NCBI GenBank assembly: GCA_002440745.1
Contig: DJVB01000036.1
Span: 3,460 to 67,459, forward strand
DNA from: Bacteroidales bacterium UBA6267
GTDB lineage: Bacteria > Bacteroidota > Bacteroidia > Bacteroidales > UBA1556
DNA: 64,000 bases
Reading direction: 5' to 3'
Positions 62,441 to 64,000 of the stretch are shown one piece after another (positions within the stretch are counted from its first letter, which is position 1; every line of letters starts with the position of its first letter). Made by a program: the position numbers and the translations under genes. A model generated the notes under the pieces. The model made no database searches. It was not told the origin of the DNA and worked only from the letters and a program-made list of their open reading frames with translations.

Positions 62441-62905
62441 ATGAAAACTTTAAAATCTCTTCTTTTAGTTTTAATCGTAGCGACTTTAGCTACAGCCTTT
62501 AAAAGCGCAGAAAGCAGAAAAATCTCTGTTGCCGATGCTATCCAATCCGGCGAATGGATTGTTTATGAAACTATCAATAATGTAACGATTTCCTACAAAG
62601 TGGTGGATTGTTCGGATGAAGTTAATGGACTCTTTACCCAAGACCTTTTTTTAAAGGTGGAAAATAAGAACACAAAAGATGTTCAAGTTACTTTCAACAC
62701 AGCTCTTTGGGTTAATGATCAAATGACTCATGACGGCACAAGTGAAGAAAGCAAAGTAAGCTTGAAAATTGCTGCCGGTCAAACCATTGCCGGAGATTGT
62801 AAAGAAAATCCACAACTTAAAATCTTTATCGGTTTCAATGATGAGGATAAACTAAATATCCCGCGCACAAGTCATTTTGAGTTGAAAGATATTAATGTAA
62901 AGTAA
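62441..62905 (+). CDS. Secreted protein of unknown function
   Basis: About 154 residues from ATG 62441, which begins a signal peptide (MKTLKSLLLVLIVATLATAFKSAES); an upstream in-frame codon at 62396 gives an unlikely N-terminus. The mature protein is beta-strand-rich (IVYETINNVTISYKVVDC, LFLKVENKNTKDVQVTFNTALWVN), with two cysteines spaced for a possible disulfide. It is followed 20 bases later by the PKD-domain protein and may be cotranscribed with it. Confidence 0.65.
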   Translation: MKTLKSLLLVLIVATLATAFKSAESRKISVADAIQSGEWIVYETINNVTISYKVVDCSDEVNGLFTQDLFLKVENKNTKDVQVTFNTALWVNDQMTHDGTSEESKVSLKIAAGQTIAGDCKENPQLKIFIGFNDEDKLNIPRTSHFELKDINVK

Positions 62906-62925
62906 ACAACTAAATTTAATAAGCC

Positions 62926-64000
62926 ATGAAAATATTCAAAAGAATTATATTGATGGTGGCTGTCATAAGTTTTACTTATACTGCTAACAGTCAATGTTTC
63001 ATAAAAGCAAATGCAAGCCCAACAACTATTTGCGCCGGGCAAGGAGTTTTCCTTAAGTCCTTTGGTTCTTGTTCCTATTTGATGAATAATAATTTCAATA
63101 ATCAGACATTAGGTGTTGGTTGGCAATCAACTGCTGCAAATCCTGTTTTCACTAATCCTTGTGGACCCGGACCGAATGCTTGGCATGCTTGGGTTGGAAC
63201 TACTGCTTCAAGCACACGTACCTTAGAAACCATTAACTATGATGTATCAATTGGTGGTTGTAAAGTAGATTTTTGGATGCGCTATGGACGTGTACAAGGA
63301 TCTGGAAACTGTGAAGACCCTGATGCTCAAAACGAAGGCGTACATCTTCAATACAGCACCAATAATGGCGCATCATGGACTGATTTCCCAGGCCCGAATC
63401 TTGAACCTGTTGGTCTATTAAGTACTACAGGACCTTTTGCAACTACTCTTCCCGGAAGCGGTGGTTATTGGACCCCGTATTCCTCTCAAGCTGCACAAGC
63501 CGCCAGTAGTATTTACTATTGGAATAAATACAGTTGCCCTGTTCCGGCTATTGCTACCACCACAAATACTAAATTCCGTTGGGCTCAATTAGCTACTTCC
63601 TCTACCGGTTTCGACGCTTGGGGTATTGATGAAGTGGAAATTGTTTGCCCTGATAGCAATGCTGTTGTGGAATGGAGAGACCAAGCCGGTAATCTCGTTT
63701 CTACCCAACTTATTGCCGGTACTATCTACCCAACTACTTCTCAATGGTATTACGTTTTCATTATCGACACCATTTCCAATTTCTCTGCTAAAGATTCCGT
63801 CTATATCACCGTTAACCCGATTCCTACTCCTGATTTTACTGCAAGCGATACTAACCTTTGTCAAGGTGGAGATGTGCTTTTCACATACGTTGGTAACGCT
63901 GATACCACAGCAACTTATAACTGGGATTTCGACGGCGTTGCTGAAGGCGGACAAGGTCCTAAAACAAAAAGTTATACCCAATATGGAGTATTTCCGGTTA
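62926..64000 (+). CDS. Secreted PKD-domain protein, 3' truncated by the window edge
   Basis: The reading frame opens at ATG 62926 and stays open to the end (about 358 codons). A signal peptide (MKIFKRIILMVAVISFTYTANS) precedes a beta-rich domain with YDVSIGGCKVDFWMRYGRVQG and QYSTNNGASWTDFPG, a pattern seen in reelin-like subrepeats of Bacteroidota surface proteins, and then a PKD domain (NPIPTPDFTASDTNLCQGG to NWDFDGVAEGG). Such proteins are usually large adhesins or T9SS cargo, but the C-terminus that would show this is outside the window. Confidence 0.75.
   Translation, partial: MKIFKRIILMVAVISFTYTANSQCFIKANASPTTICAGQGVFLKSFGSCSYLMNNNFNNQTLGVGWQSTAANPVFTNPCGPGPNAWHAWVGTTASSTRTLETINYDVSIGGCKVDFWMRYGRVQGSGNCEDPDAQNEGVHLQYSTNNGASWTDFPGPNLEPVGLLSTTGPFATTLPGSGGYWTPYSSQAAQAASSIYYWNKYSCPVPAIATTTNTKFRWAQLATSSTGFDAWGIDEVEIVCPDSNAVVEWRDQAGNLVSTQLIAGTIYPTTSQWYYVFIIDTISNFSAKDSVYITVNPIPTPDFTASDTNLCQGGDVLFTYVGNADTTATYNWDFDGVAEGGQGPKTKSYTQYGVFPV

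Noticed and set aside
63589..63981. Minus-strand open frame of 130 codons at the window end
   Set aside because: Antisense to the open PKD-domain reading frame, which has a signal peptide and recognisable domain.
1..64000. tRNA, rRNA, CRISPR array, insertion sequence, integrase or phage genes
   Set aside because: Looked for on both strands by reading; none seen. A tRNA scan and repeat search would be decisive.

Overview
The window is a 64 kb stretch of chromosome from a member of the Bacteroidota. The support is direct: two proteins end in type IX secretion (Por) sorting domains, a gingipain-type C25 protease carries SprB-like repeats, and there is a GldB lipoprotein, a purH-mreBCD cluster, a large-form IspG, a futalosine hydrolase, DUF3078 and DUF4468 proteins, and promoters of the TAnnTTTG type. 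I see no rRNA, tRNA, CRISPR array, transposase or phage gene, so genus and family stay open. Presence of T9SS cargo and GldB suggests a secreting, possibly gliding, free-living or particle-degrading bacterium.

Layout. 1-4 kb: the end of aat, then a leftward set (type III-fold PLP enzyme, TerB-like protein, fructosamine-kinase-like protein, T9SS cargo). 4.6-10.3 kb: a giant alpha-2-macroglobulin. 10.5-14.2 kb: an overlapping leftward operon of methionine-type aminotransferase, omega-amidase-like nitrilase and ispG. 14.3-15.1 kb: a ParE-type toxin-antitoxin pair enclosed by a duplicated mdh 3' end. 15.1-17.4 kb: mdh and a mitochondrial-like citrate synthase. 17.7-21.8 kb: a seven-PAS hybrid kinase. 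22.2-26.1 kb: purH-mreB-mreC-mreD. 26-36 kb: a secreted protein of unknown function, a serpin, a POT peptide transporter, an S41 protease and a C25 protease. 36-43.3 kb: a second hybrid kinase, DUF4468, a BASS symporter, mqnB, an MscS channel and DUF3078. 43.5-48 kb: a leftward signalling operon of two tiny basic lipoproteins, a propeller-type sensor kinase and a LytTR regulator. 48-53.2 kb: LRR protein, KamA-like radical SAM protein, glycosyltransferase 9, lipocalin-like lipoprotein. 53.3-57.1 kb: tatD-ansA-dtd and two further enzymes. 57.2-59 kb: atpD-atpC. 59-64 kb: methyltransferase, gldB, SDR, small unknowns and the start of a PKD-domain secreted protein.

How the genes fit together. Most of the window is core metabolism and envelope biology: TCA cycle (mdh, citrate synthase), purine and isoprenoid synthesis, menaquinone through futalosine, ATP synthase, and cell shape. 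Overlaid on this is an extracellular proteolysis and defence theme: a C25 protease, an S41 protease and a peptide transporter lie close to two unrelated macromolecular protease inhibitors (serpin and alpha-2-macroglobulin). The least ordinary parts are the toxin-antitoxin cassette bracketed by the mdh 3' end, the pair of small basic lipoproteins translationally coupled to the propeller kinase, and the long KamA-like enzyme with a variant lysine motif.
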